Notes under the pieces: model-generated
Database searches by the model: none
Told to the model about the DNA's origin: nothing
The model's input: the letters and a program-made list of their open reading frames with translations, nothing else
Source of the DNA: Sphingobacteriales bacterium
GTDB taxonomy: Bacteria > Bacteroidota > Bacteroidia > UKL13-3
Assembly (NCBI GenBank): GCA_021299635.1
Contig: JAJTFA010000001.1
Coordinates: 219,842-283,841, forward strand
Direction: 5' to 3'
DNA: 64,000 bases
Part shown: positions 9,832 to 18,655 of the stretch, piece by piece
Position numbering within the stretch: position 1 is the first letter of the stretch
How the letters are laid out: each line of letters starts with the position of its first letter
Made by a program: the position numbers and the translations under genes

Positions 9832-9889
9832 GGAAAAAATTCTTTCATTTTTTGGAATTAATGTTTATTTTAGTAAAAATTTAAGACTC

Positions 9890-12800
9890 ATGAAAAATAC
9901 TACTCTTTATTTGAAAAAGTTTTACATCTCGTTTAGCTTGTTTTTGATGTTATTTGCAAATAATTTATTTGCTCAATTAACCTCAAATTATCCAGCATCT
10001 AATGCTGTAGTTGCTACTGGCGGTTCATATGTTGATTTGGGTACCACGGGTTCCATTATCTCAACGCCAAACAATGATGACGCAGTCTCTGCGCCAAATC
10101 CAATTGGATTTACTTTTAGTTTCAATGGAGTTAATTACACTGATTTTATCCTTAGTACAAATGGATTTATTAAGTTAGGGACACTTGCTCCTTCGGCAAC
10201 TAATCTGTTCACGAATACAAGTATTGCAGGAGGAGTTTTTAATAGTACAATTGCAGGAGATTCTGATATGATTCTGCCTTTATGCACTGACTTAGAGGCT
10301 GCTGCTGGAGCAGAATATCGCACATCTACAACTGGCACTGCACCAACACGTGTTTGCACAATTCAATGGAAGAATGTTTCGGACAAGACCAATGGTGTTA
10401 ATAAGCAATACGCAACTATAAACTTTCAGGTAAAACTTTATGAGACTAGTAATATTATCGAGTTTGTTTATGGAACTGCCACCCCTTCAGCAAATCCAAC
10501 AGCTTTTAGAGTTGCTGCTGTTGGCTTAAGAGGTAAAAGTAATGCTGCAAATCAACTAGTGGTTGTTACTAAAGGTTCTACTCAAACCTGGAATTTGGCT
10601 ACAATTCTAAATGGTAATTATACAGGCAATGGATTTAATTTTGGAAATGGAACTAGGCCATTACCTGTTTCAGGATTAATCTATAGATTCATCCCTGTAT
10701 TCCCAAATGATATAGCTGTTCGTCAGATTTACACACTTGGTAAGCTCCCAATTGCATATACAATACCACATTTTATAAGGGCAGCAATCAGGAATTCAGG
10801 GAGCCTTGCTCAAACCAACTTTTATGTAAGGTGCAATATTACAGGAGCCAATCCTTATGCAGATAGCGTTATGATAACAAATTTAAATCCAGGGATTGAT
10901 ACAATTGTAACGTTTCCTGCATTCAGCCCATTTACCGATGGAACTAATAATATAGTTGTTTCTGTAGCTGACGATCAAAATAATTCTAATAATAGCCGTA
11001 TTGCCGCACAAATAGCGAATCAGGTTGTTTATTCATATGCAGACCCTTCTATTCCTGCAGCCGGAGGAGTTGGATTTACAGGAGGTACAGGCGACTTTGT
11101 TGCCAAATTCCCTTATTCAGGTTCTGCAAATGCTATTAATCAAGTTGGAGTTAATTTTTTTGGAGGTGGCGTATCATTGAGAATTGGTATCTGGGCTAGG
11201 AATCCAACTACAGGTCTTCCTGGTACATTGCTATGGCAATCACCTTTGTTTACTACAACAGCGGGTCTTAACACAATCCCTGTAAATCCATCTGTCATTA
11301 TTAATGATACGTTCTTTGCAGGTGTGATTCAATCTTCAACAACTAATGCAAATTTTGCATTTCAGAATGAAGTACCCATCAGAAATCAAACATTCTTTTA
11401 TACGGCACCTACCGGTAATACTACCTGGACCGATTTCTTCACAACAGCCAGCAATTTCAGGTTTATGATAGAACCCCGTCTCCAGTCGCCAAACGATGTT
11501 GGATTTACGACAGTTGTTTATCCATGTCAAATACTTCCTTCAGGTCAATCTGCTTTTACGCCTGTTGCTACAATTTATAATTATGGCGTTTTATCACAAA
11601 CCAATATCCCTGTAACCTGCAGAATATTTAACAGCTCAAACGTTCAGGTATATAGTTCTACAACCACATTACCAAGTCTGGCAAGTGGTGCGAGTGCTGA
11701 TATTACGTTCCCAACTACATTTAATACTTCTACTGCTGGAAATTATACAATTAAGGTTTGGAGTTCGCTAACAGGTGATGGATCTACTGCAAACGATACG
11801 GCAGCCTCGGCTTTAACTATTTTCAATTCGAATAACACTGCTTCAGGAGGAACTAGACTTCAGTTTGATGGTGTGGACGACCATGTAGCTATTACAAGTA
11901 ACCCTTCTATTCTGCCAAATAATCAGCTTACCTTATCTGGTTGGATAAATGTTACAAGTTTAACAGCAAATAGGCCTGTCGTTTCAAAAGACTCAGCCAA
12001 TTTTAATAGTTCATATAGCCTTACTGTTAATACTGTAGGTCAGCTAATATTTTCATTAAATACAACTGCCGGTTTCCAAACGCTTACATCGTCAACAAGT
12101 ATTACTGCAGGGACTTGGAACCACGTAGCAGCCAGATATGACAATGGCGTTATGGCACTATTTATTAATGGAGATACAGCAGGCACATTATTGCATAGCG
12201 GTTCAATCTTAAATAATAATGGGGATTTGTATCTAGGCAGAAACATTAATCTTGGACTATTCTACAATGGAGGTATCGATGAATTTAAACTTTGGACGAG
12301 TGCTTTAACCAATAATCAAATTAGAAGTGCAATGCATATCAGAGATACAAATTTTAGCAGTCCTAACCTTAAAGTATACCTAAGATTTGATGAGGGTGTG
12401 AATAGTTTGCTTTTATCTGACGCTTCAGGTAATTGTAATAATGGCACATTAATTAATATGGATGCGCAAAATGGTACAGCAGCTCCTGCTTGGTTTATTT
12501 CTAATATCCCAATTGGCAGACCAGTGGTTGATAGTATTCTGATGGCTACTTCCGGTACATTTAACCGAGTGAACTCACGTCTAAGTTTAACATCTTATAA
12601 TTATAGTGGATCAGAATTGTACTATGTGCATATGTTTGATACATTGCCTTATGGAACTCCGCCAACCACTAATCCTGGAGGTATAGCTGCAGTTTTTCCT
12701 CGCAATTGGATAATTTATCGATATGGTGGAGCAACATATGATAGTATATATGCGCAATTTACACTTCGCAATGGAGCATTAGCTCCGACTGCAATCGCTT

Positions 12801-13531
12801 CTGATTTAACTCTATTTGCAAGATCAAATGGAGAGGCCGGTGCGTGGACCGCTTATCAAAATCCTGCATCTTTGGTAAGCCCTGCTGCAAGCACTGCAAC
12901 TTTCAGGTATACGAATGCTGCACAATTCAAAGCTCAGTTTAGTATCGGTGGCAACAACAATCCACTCCCAGTTGATCTGTTGCAATTCAATGCAATGCTT
13001 CAAAATAAAGATGTTTTATTAAATTGGATTACTGCCAATGAGCAGAACAACAAGGGCTTTGAAATTGAAAGATCAGCCAATGGTAAAGAATTTCAAACCA
13101 TCGGCTTTGTTAACGGCAGAAACTACAGCACAGAAAAAACCAACTACCAGTATACAGATGAAAGTGCATTTGCACAAGCTCAGGTATTGTACTATCGACT
13201 CAAGCAACTGGATTTTGATGGCAAATTCAGCTATTCAGATGTGATTCGCGTACAATCTGGTAATACATTATTAAATGGGGTTTCTGTATCGCCTAATCCT
13301 TTCACGGCAAACGCTCAGGTGCAACTAAACACCTTATTTAATGGTTCTGCACGCATCACTATCTGCGATGTGCAAGGCAGGGTGGTACTGAACGAAGTAC
13401 ATGAAGTAAGTGCCGGTAATAACCTGATTAATATGCAAAATATGGAGAGCCTGAAGCAGGGTGTATATTTTATGCGCGTTGATTTAGGTGGAGAAAGCAT
13501 GGTTATAAAGATGGTTAAATCAGCCCAATAG
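9890..13531 (+). CDS. Large T9SS-secreted LamG/concanavalin-fold surface protein
   Basis: About 1,213 residues, predicted to be secreted by the type IX system and attached to or released from the surface. In order: signal peptide (hydrophobic core then NLFAQ); an N-terminal domain with NGVNYTDFILSTNGFIKLG; two CARDB-like Ig modules (about 272-370 and 535-645); a LamG/jellyroll domain (about 655-815, LQFDGVDDHVAI to GGIDEFKLW); a fibronectin-like pre-sorting domain (PLPVDLLQFNA to YYRLKQLDFDG); and a type A T9SS sorting domain (about 1131 to the end, SVSPNPF to GVYFMRVDL). The chosen ATG at 9890 begins the signal peptide; an in-frame upstream start at 9755 lies inside accC. A strong terminator follows. 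It may bind glycans or act in adhesion; no catalytic residues are evident. Confidence 0.88.
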   Translation: MKNTTLYLKKFYISFSLFLMLFANNLFAQLTSNYPASNAVVATGGSYVDLGTTGSIISTPNNDDAVSAPNPIGFTFSFNGVNYTDFILSTNGFIKLGTLAPSATNLFTNTSIAGGVFNSTIAGDSDMILPLCTDLEAAAGAEYRTSTTGTAPTRVCTIQWKNVSDKTNGVNKQYATINFQVKLYETSNIIEFVYGTATPSANPTAFRVAAVGLRGKSNAANQLVVVTKGSTQTWNLATILNGNYTGNGFNFGNGTRPLPVSGLIYRFIPVFPNDIAVRQIYTLGKLPIAYTIPHFIRAAIRNSGSLAQTNFYVRCNITGANPYADSVMITNLNPGIDTIVTFPAFSPFTDGTNNIVVSVADDQNNSNNSRIAAQIANQVVYSYADPSIPAAGGVGFTGGTGDFVAKFPYSGSANAINQVGVNFFGGGVSLRIGIWARNPTTGLPGTLLWQSPLFTTTAGLNTIPVNPSVIINDTFFAGVIQSSTTNANFAFQNEVPIRNQTFFYTAPTGNTTWTDFFTTASNFRFMIEPRLQSPNDVGFTTVVYPCQILPSGQSAFTPVATIYNYGVLSQTNIPVTCRIFNSSNVQVYSSTTTLPSLASGASADITFPTTFNTSTAGNYTIKVWSSLTGDGSTANDTAASALTIFNSNNTASGGTRLQFDGVDDHVAITSNPSILPNNQLTLSGWINVTSLTANRPVVSKDSANFNSSYSLTVNTVGQLIFSLNTTAGFQTLTSSTSITAGTWNHVAARYDNGVMALFINGDTAGTLLHSGSILNNNGDLYLGRNINLGLFYNGGIDEFKLWTSALTNNQIRSAMHIRDTNFSSPNLKVYLRFDEGVNSLLLSDASGNCNNGTLINMDAQNGTAAPAWFISNIPIGRPVVDSILMATSGTFNRVNSRLSLTSYNYSGSELYYVHMFDTLPYGTPPTTNPGGIAAVFPRNWIIYRYGGATYDSIYAQFTLRNGALAPTAIASDLTLFARSNGEAGAWTAYQNPASLVSPAASTATFRYTNAAQFKAQFSIGGNNNPLPVDLLQFNAMLQNKDVLLNWITANEQNNKGFEIERSANGKEFQTIGFVNGRNYSTEKTNYQYTDESAFAQAQVLYYRLKQLDFDGKFSYSDVIRVQSGNTLLNGVSVSPNPFTANAQVQLNTLFNGSARITICDVQGRVVLNEVHEVSAGNNLINMQNMESLKQGVYFMRVDLGGESMVIKMVKSAQ

Positions 13532-13551
13532 TATTTTATTCTATCTTAGAT

Positions 13552-13590
13552 ACAACGCCCCGTGCAAATTTGCACGGGGCGTTGTTTTTT
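13552..13590 (+). terminator. Strong intrinsic terminator, perfect 17-bp stem
   Basis: Perfect inverted repeat of 17 bases (13552-13568 pairing with 13569-13585; core CGCCCCGTGCAAA) followed by a T-run to 13590. It ends transcription of the large T9SS gene. Its right arm also carries the TTTG proposed as the -33 box of ftcD. Confidence 0.9.
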
Positions 13591-13599
13591 GTACTTTCG
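13569..13599 (+). promoter_or_regulatory. Candidate ftcD promoter overlapping the terminator
   Basis: TTTG at 13569-13572, a 19-base spacer, then TACTTTCG at 13592-13599, one base off the TAnnTTTG consensus. The ftcD ATG is 22 bases downstream. Spacing fits the 17-23 bases known for this phylum's promoters. Confidence 0.5.
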
Positions 13600-13620
13600 C
13601 AGACATTAATTCTACTATAC

Positions 13621-15312
13621 ATGAATACAAATGCATTAATTGAATGCGTACCCAATTTTAGTGAAGGTGCTGACCATAATATTATTCGTCAGATTACAGA
13701 TGTTATTGAAGGGGTAGAAGGAGTGATGCTCCTGGATGTAGATCCGGGTAAAGCAACCAACAGAACAGTGGTTACGTTTGTAGGCCATCCGGAAGTAGTA
13801 ATTGAAGCAGCCTTTCGTGCCATTAAAAAAGCTGCCGAAGTTATTGATATGAGGAAGCATAAAGGTGAGCACCCAAGAATGGGTGCCACAGATGTGTGTC
13901 CGCTCATTCCCGTATCAGGAATAAGCATGGAGGAAACTGCTGCTTATGCGCAAAAGCTTGCAGCAAGGGTTGGAGCTGAATTAGATATACCTGTTTATTT
14001 ATATGAGTATGCCCAATCCATTGGGGCACGTAAGAATTTATCTGTTATTCGTGCCGGTGAGTACGAAGGTTTTTTCGATAAAATAAAACTGCCTGAATGG
14101 AAACCTGATTTTGGCCCGGCTGTGATGAATGAAAGAGCAGGATCAACTGTTATAGGCGCCAGAGATTTTTTAATTGCATACAATGTAAACCTCAATACAA
14201 AATCGGTACGTTTAGCTAATTCAGTTGCGTTTGATGTGAGAGAAGCAGGACGTGTAAAGCGAGAGGGAAACCCTGTAACAGGAAAAGTAATAAAGGATGC
14301 ACAAGGAAATGATGTACGTATACCAGGAACATTAAAAGCGGTAAAAGCAATAGGATGGTTTATAGAGGAGTACAATATTGCGCAGATTTCAATGAATTTA
14401 ACCAACTATAAAATTACTTCCGTGCATCAGGCTTTCGATGAGGTTTGTAAAAGTGCCGACAGACGTGGGCTGCGCGTAACAGGCAGTGAGTTGGTTGGAC
14501 TCATTCCTTTAGATGCAATGCTTGATGCAGGCAGACATTATTTAATAAAACAAAATCGTTCAATTGGTGTAAGTGAGTCTGATTTGATACATATAGCAGT
14601 TAAATCTATGGGACTAGATGAACTAGCTCCATTTGATCCTTCAAAGAAGATCATAGAATACAAGCTTAAAGATGTGGCACAAGAAAAACTCATTGGCATG
14701 AACTTACGTTCATTTGCCGATGAAACAGCCTCTGAAAGCCCTGCACCAGGTGGCGGTTCCATTAGCGCCTATGTTGGTGCACTTGGATCAGCACTTGGAA
14801 CCATGGTGGCCAACCTATCTGCCGGAAAACGTGGTTGGGAAGAACATATTGCTTTCTTTAGCGATATGGCATATCAGGGCCAGCAGCTTAAGGATACTCT
14901 TTTAAAACTGGTTGATGAGGATACAGCTGCATTCAATGAAATTATGAAAGCTTTTGCATTGCCTAAAAATACGGATGAAGAGAAAAAGGTTCGTGCCGAA
15001 GCGATTGAGACGGCAACCAAATATGCTTGTGAAGTGCCACTGCGTGTAATGAAAACTGCATATGCATCGCTGGATATGTTGGGTGCAATGATTGAGAAGG
15101 GGAATCCCAATTCTATTACGGATGCAGGTGTTGGTGCGCTTTGTGTTAAAACAGCCGTTCGAGGTGCGTATTTTAATGTGCTGGTAAACGCCAAAGGGTT
15201 AAAGGATAAAGGCTATGCTGAGCTGATTGTAACAGAGGCCAAAAACATATTGGCAGAGAACCATAGTAAAGCAGATGCAATGCTTAAGATGGTTGAAGCA
15301 GCATTGGTTTAA
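13621..15312 (+). CDS. ftcD: Bifunctional glutamate formimidoyltransferase / formimidoyl-THF cyclodeaminase
   Basis: Links histidine breakdown to one-carbon metabolism. The first domain moves the formimino group from formiminoglutamate to tetrahydrofolate; the second releases ammonia to give 5,10-methenyl-THF. The N-terminal domain opens with ALIECVPNFSEG and holds the signature KGEHPRMGATDVCP, which contains the catalytic His. The cyclodeaminase domain starts near residue 360 (ASESPAPGGGSISAYVGALG). At 563 residues it has the full fused length of animal FTCD and many Bacteroidota proteins. The true start is the ATG at 13621; an in-frame TTG at 13570 lies inside the upstream terminator. No other hut gene is adjacent in the window. 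Confidence 0.95.
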   Translation: MNTNALIECVPNFSEGADHNIIRQITDVIEGVEGVMLLDVDPGKATNRTVVTFVGHPEVVIEAAFRAIKKAAEVIDMRKHKGEHPRMGATDVCPLIPVSGISMEETAAYAQKLAARVGAELDIPVYLYEYAQSIGARKNLSVIRAGEYEGFFDKIKLPEWKPDFGPAVMNERAGSTVIGARDFLIAYNVNLNTKSVRLANSVAFDVREAGRVKREGNPVTGKVIKDAQGNDVRIPGTLKAVKAIGWFIEEYNIAQISMNLTNYKITSVHQAFDEVCKSADRRGLRVTGSELVGLIPLDAMLDAGRHYLIKQNRSIGVSESDLIHIAVKSMGLDELAPFDPSKKIIEYKLKDVAQEKLIGMNLRSFADETASESPAPGGGSISAYVGALGSALGTMVANLSAGKRGWEEHIAFFSDMAYQGQQLKDTLLKLVDEDTAAFNEIMKAFALPKNTDEEKKVRAEAIETATKYACEVPLRVMKTAYASLDMLGAMIEKGNPNSITDAGVGALCVKTAVRGAYFNVLVNAKGLKDKGYAELIVTEAKNILAENHSKADAMLKMVEAALV

Positions 15313-16722
15313 TTATTCATAGGCACCTGGCGTAGGTGCACTGTTGCTTCGGTTATTGCCTTCTATATCTTTACTGATATTTATAAATATTCCCTTGCCT
15401 CTGGCAGGGGAATTTTGTTTGGGCTTAAATTTATATTGATTCACATTTTCAAACAAAGGGTCGGTATTTAGGATGTTTCCGGCCGGGAAATCTGTTAACT
15501 TGGTTCGCATAATATTGTTGCTGAATAATCGGGTATCAAAAGTTTGCACCCCATCAGCTACAAAATTCAATATAATCTCTTCTTCCTGACTTCCATAAAT
15601 AATATTGTTAATGAACGTGAAGTTTAGGGGGAAGCTTGCTACGATTTTTCCTGTTTCATTTTTAAACGGAGAATTATCGAGTACCAGCTGCGGATTTTGC
15701 CTGTTGAAACCTACGTTGTAAGCCGCAAGTGTGTTGTGATAAAGTTTATAATCACCACCCAGCGCACCATAAAAAGTAAACTGACCACAATTACCGATTA
15801 CATTATTTATGGCAACAATTGAAGCGGAATAACCAACCAAACCGGCTGATGACATATTTTGAATGATGCTGTTTTGCAAGGATAGATTTGGTGCTGAATT
15901 AATAGGCACGGAATCAACTTCAATTCCCAATTGACCGTTTTTTATAATTGCATAGTTGATGCTGTTATTGATGCTTCTAGGCAGTAATCTGATGCCCACC
16001 CATTGGCCGGTGTTATCTTTATAATCAGGGTCAAGTCTGTCGCCCTCAAATACAACTGGTTTATCTTTAGAGCCATTTACAATTAAAGTGCCCTGAACAT
16101 AAATAGTACTCTTAATATGAGAATGAATGCGTGTCCCTTCATTTATGGTAAGGGTGGAGCCCTGCGGTACCAGAATTGAATTGTAAATGATAAAGGGCCT
16201 GTCACTATTCCAGAATAGATTGCCTGGCGCTAATACACTATCAGTTAAATAATGAGCATCCTGACCCCATGCAACAAGATCTACATCTTGTGTATTTCCG
16301 TTGGTTTCAAATAGAAGTTGATCAGCAACAATAAATGGCAATTGCTGATTTTGCTGATTAAGATATGCCTGCACAAATATCACAATGGAATCATTCCCTC
16401 TTATCTCTTTGCCGCTCATGGCAGCGGCTGGTACGCCATCAACATTCAGTTTATATACACCCAGTCCGGTACCTTTAAGCCTGATATTTACCCTCACGCC
16501 TTTTTCATTTGTATTTACCACCCACAGCTGTTTGGTTATCGATAACGGACGGCTTTCTCCCACCTGCGAAAAAACGGTATCAAACATCACTGTATCGGTT
16601 GAGAAGCGCAGACTAATACCTGTATCGGTTGTAAATTCGTCTTCAGTTCTGCAGGAAGAAAACAACAGAATGCATGCAATAGCAATAATAAATATGGATT
16701 TATGGCGCGTAGGTAGGTGCAT
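15313..16722 (-). CDS. Lipoprotein with right-handed beta-helix fold
   Basis: 469 residues. The N-terminus is a lipoprotein signal ending in FSSC (Cys24). A strand-rich first domain (about 30-170, containing DTVMFDTVFSQVGE) is followed by repeated short turns with N and G (TLTINEGTRIHSH, SIIQNMSSAGLVGYSA) typical of parallel beta-helix proteins. The C-terminal part carries the PARGKG turn often seen at the end of such helices in Bacteroidota. No catalytic residue set is clear, and function is unknown. Its stop abuts the end of ftcD (convergent, no gap). It lies 37 bases downstream of the TIGR01777 oxidoreductase on the same strand. Confidence 0.75.
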   Translation of the reverse strand: MHLPTRHKSIFIIAIACILLFSSCRTEDEFTTDTGISLRFSTDTVMFDTVFSQVGESRPLSITKQLWVVNTNEKGVRVNIRLKGTGLGVYKLNVDGVPAAAMSGKEIRGNDSIVIFVQAYLNQQNQQLPFIVADQLLFETNGNTQDVDLVAWGQDAHYLTDSVLAPGNLFWNSDRPFIIYNSILVPQGSTLTINEGTRIHSHIKSTIYVQGTLIVNGSKDKPVVFEGDRLDPDYKDNTGQWVGIRLLPRSINNSINYAIIKNGQLGIEVDSVPINSAPNLSLQNSIIQNMSSAGLVGYSASIVAINNVIGNCGQFTFYGALGGDYKLYHNTLAAYNVGFNRQNPQLVLDNSPFKNETGKIVASFPLNFTFINNIIYGSQEEEIILNFVADGVQTFDTRLFSNNIMRTKLTDFPAGNILNTDPLFENVNQYKFKPKQNSPARGKGIFINISKDIEGNNRSNSAPTPGAYE

Positions 16723-16759
16723 GAAAGAACTGCTAAATTACGCAAAAAAGAGCTATTTA

Positions 16760-17665
16760 TTATTTTCCCATCAGCTCGTCCAAGGCATTATCAAGTGAGG
16801 GGTACTGAAAATTGAATCCGGTTTGCTCAATCTTTTTTGAATCAATATACTGGTTAGCAATTAGCATTGAAGCCATTTCTCCGAAAATTATTTTCATGGC
16901 AAATGTTGGTACCGGAGGAAGTAAGATAGGCCTGTGAAGCCTTTTAGCCATTGCATTGGTAATGGTTTTGTTGCTTTCAGGATGGGGAGCTACCCCATTG
17001 TATATGCCACGCATCTGTTCGTCAAAAACTGCCTTGATAAACATCCCTGCTAAGTCATGAATATGAATCCAGCTGATATACTGATTGCCACTGCCTAAAG
17101 CAGCACCTGCATAAAATTTGATTGGCTTAGCCACCTGAGGTATAAAACCTCCTTCTTTGGCCAGCACCACCCCAATGCGAATAATAGTGGTTCGCAAACC
17201 AATGGATTCTGCATGCAAAGCTTCGGATTCCCAATCTTTACATACCTTGGCCAGAAATGTATCCGATGCAGGTGCATTTTCACCGGTAGGATAAGGGCAG
17301 TTATTTCCGTAAATACCTATTGCTGATGCTGATATAAAGGTTTGTACCTGGTTAGGTGTATGCTTAAGGGTATTAACCAATAGCCGAGTGGAAAGAATGC
17401 GGCTGTCATATATTTCTTGTTTGTAAGCTTTGCTCCAAGCTTTATCTGCAACCCCTGCCCCGGCTAAGTGTATTATGGCTTGAACACCTTGCAAAGCAGT
17501 TGTGTCTATTTCCTGCCTAGCCAGATCCCATTTGTAGCAGGTTAATCCATTGAACTTACCAGATTTACGTCCTAGCAAAACCACCTCATTCCCAGACTTA
17601 ACAAGCTCATTTGCAATATGTTTACCTACAAGTCCGGTGCCACCGGTTATCATTATTTTGCTCAT
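16760..17665 (-). CDS. TIGR01777 family NAD(P)-dependent epimerase/oxidoreductase
   Basis: 301 residues, the typical size of the YfcH/SDR39U1 group of extended SDR proteins. The Rossmann motif TGGTGLVGKHI (residues 7-17) binds the dinucleotide. The family block AIIHLAGAGVADKAW lies near 84, and ISASAIGIYG near 111 contains the active-site Tyr. The C-terminal DUF1731 region is present (about 250-298). The reaction catalysed by this family is unproven. The start is the ATG at 17665. A 77-base region separates it from the divergent MerR-type regulator, so shared regulation is possible but unproven. Confidence 0.88.
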   Translation of the reverse strand: MSKIMITGGTGLVGKHIANELVKSGNEVVLLGRKSGKFNGLTCYKWDLARQEIDTTALQGVQAIIHLAGAGVADKAWSKAYKQEIYDSRILSTRLLVNTLKHTPNQVQTFISASAIGIYGNNCPYPTGENAPASDTFLAKVCKDWESEALHAESIGLRTTIIRIGVVLAKEGGFIPQVAKPIKFYAGAALGSGNQYISWIHIHDLAGMFIKAVFDEQMRGIYNGVAPHPESNKTITNAMAKRLHRPILLPPVPTFAMKIIFGEMASMLIANQYIDSKKIEQTGFNFQYPSLDNALDELMGK

Positions 17666-17708
17666 TACCTACTTAAAATCAGTTCTTAAAAAACAAAAAG
17701 TGGTCATA

Positions 17709-17742
17709 TATGTTTGCTTGAGTAGTTAGGAGGTAACAAATT
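17709..17742 (+). promoter_or_regulatory. Candidate -7 element and Shine-Dalgarno site of the MerR/B12 regulator
   Basis: TATGTTTG at 17709-17716 matches TAnnTTTG exactly. AGGAGGT at 17728-17734 lies 8 bases before the TTG at 17743. Strong Shine-Dalgarno sites are rare in this phylum, so this one helps decide the non-ATG start. Confidence 0.5.
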
Positions 17743-18645
17743 TTGGGGATTTTCTCTATTAAAGACATTGAAGCGGTTTCGGGAATAAAGAGTCACACCC
17801 TGCGCATTTGGGAACAGCGCTATGGTATTATACAGCCTAAACGTACCGAAACCAATATCAGATATTATGATGATGCTGACTTAAAATACATCATTAATAT
17901 TAGTATTTTAAATAAACACGGATATAAAATCTCCGAAATAGCCAAAATGAGTATGGACGAGGTGAGAGAGGCTATTATTAAATTTTCAGGCAGAAATACA
18001 ACGCATGATAGCCATATTAAAGGCCTTATTGCCTCTATGCTCTCATTTGATGAGTATCAGTTTCATAAAGTTCTTACCACTGCTATTATTCAGATGGGTC
18101 TGGAGAAAACCATGCTCAATATTGTGATTCCATTTTTGCATGAGGTTGGGATATTATGGCAAATTGGTTCAATTCATCCTTCACACGAACACTTTGCATC
18201 AAATATTATTAAACAAAAGTTGTTTGTTGCGATAGATGGACAGGTTGGAAAATTTTCTGAAAACAGAAAGAAGTTCTTACTTTTTCTACCGGAACGTGAA
18301 CAGCATTCTATTGGTTTGTTATATGCAAATTATCTGCTTCGTTCGCGTGGTCAAGATGTTTTATTCCTAGGGCAGGAAGTACCGCTAGTAGATTTAAAAG
18401 ATGCATGCGAAGGAAGAGCTGTAGATTATATTTTTACCATCCTAACGGCAGCCCATATTGATATTGATAAGCAAAAGTTTGTTGATACCCTTTGTGAATT
18501 TTGGCCTAACTCACAAATTTTCTTAACAGGTATACAGTTCAATAACTGTGAATTGAATTATCCTTCAAATGTTCGTGTCATCAGGAAAATGGATGAATTC
18601 ATTCAGTTTGTTGATAGCCTTAGCGCAAACTTTAACCATAATTAA
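17743..18645 (+). CDS. MerR-type regulator with cobalamin-binding domain (CarH/LitR-like)
   Basis: 300 residues. The N-terminal MerR winged helix reads FSIKDIEAVSGIKSHTLRIW then RYGIIQPKR (residues 4-34). The middle is the four-helix B12 cap with W139, E149 and H150 in the W-x9-EH spacing known for CarH. The C-terminal Rossmann domain carries E184-x3-H188-x2-G191, matching the lower-ligand histidine motif. CarH proteins repress carotenoid genes in the dark with adenosylcobalamin and release DNA in light. The residue after W139 is Gln, where T. thermophilus CarH has His132, the ligand that locks the light state. No carotenoid gene is adjacent. The TTG start is backed by a good Shine-Dalgarno site. 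Confidence 0.85.
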   Translation: MGIFSIKDIEAVSGIKSHTLRIWEQRYGIIQPKRTETNIRYYDDADLKYIINISILNKHGYKISEIAKMSMDEVREAIIKFSGRNTTHDSHIKGLIASMLSFDEYQFHKVLTTAIIQMGLEKTMLNIVIPFLHEVGILWQIGSIHPSHEHFASNIIKQKLFVAIDGQVGKFSENRKKFLLFLPEREQHSIGLLYANYLLRSRGQDVLFLGQEVPLVDLKDACEGRAVDYIFTILTAAHIDIDKQKFVDTLCEFWPNSQIFLTGIQFNNCELNYPSNVRVIRKMDEFIQFVDSLSANFNHN

Positions 18646-18655
18646 AGTAAGGTTA

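Noticed and set aside
13570..13620. Longer ftcD start at an in-frame TTG
   Set aside because: The TTG lies within the upstream terminator; the ATG at 13621 gives the conserved N-terminus.
13995..14405. 136-residue open frame antisense to ftcD
   Set aside because: Inside the conserved formiminotransferase domain; no signal or family resemblance.
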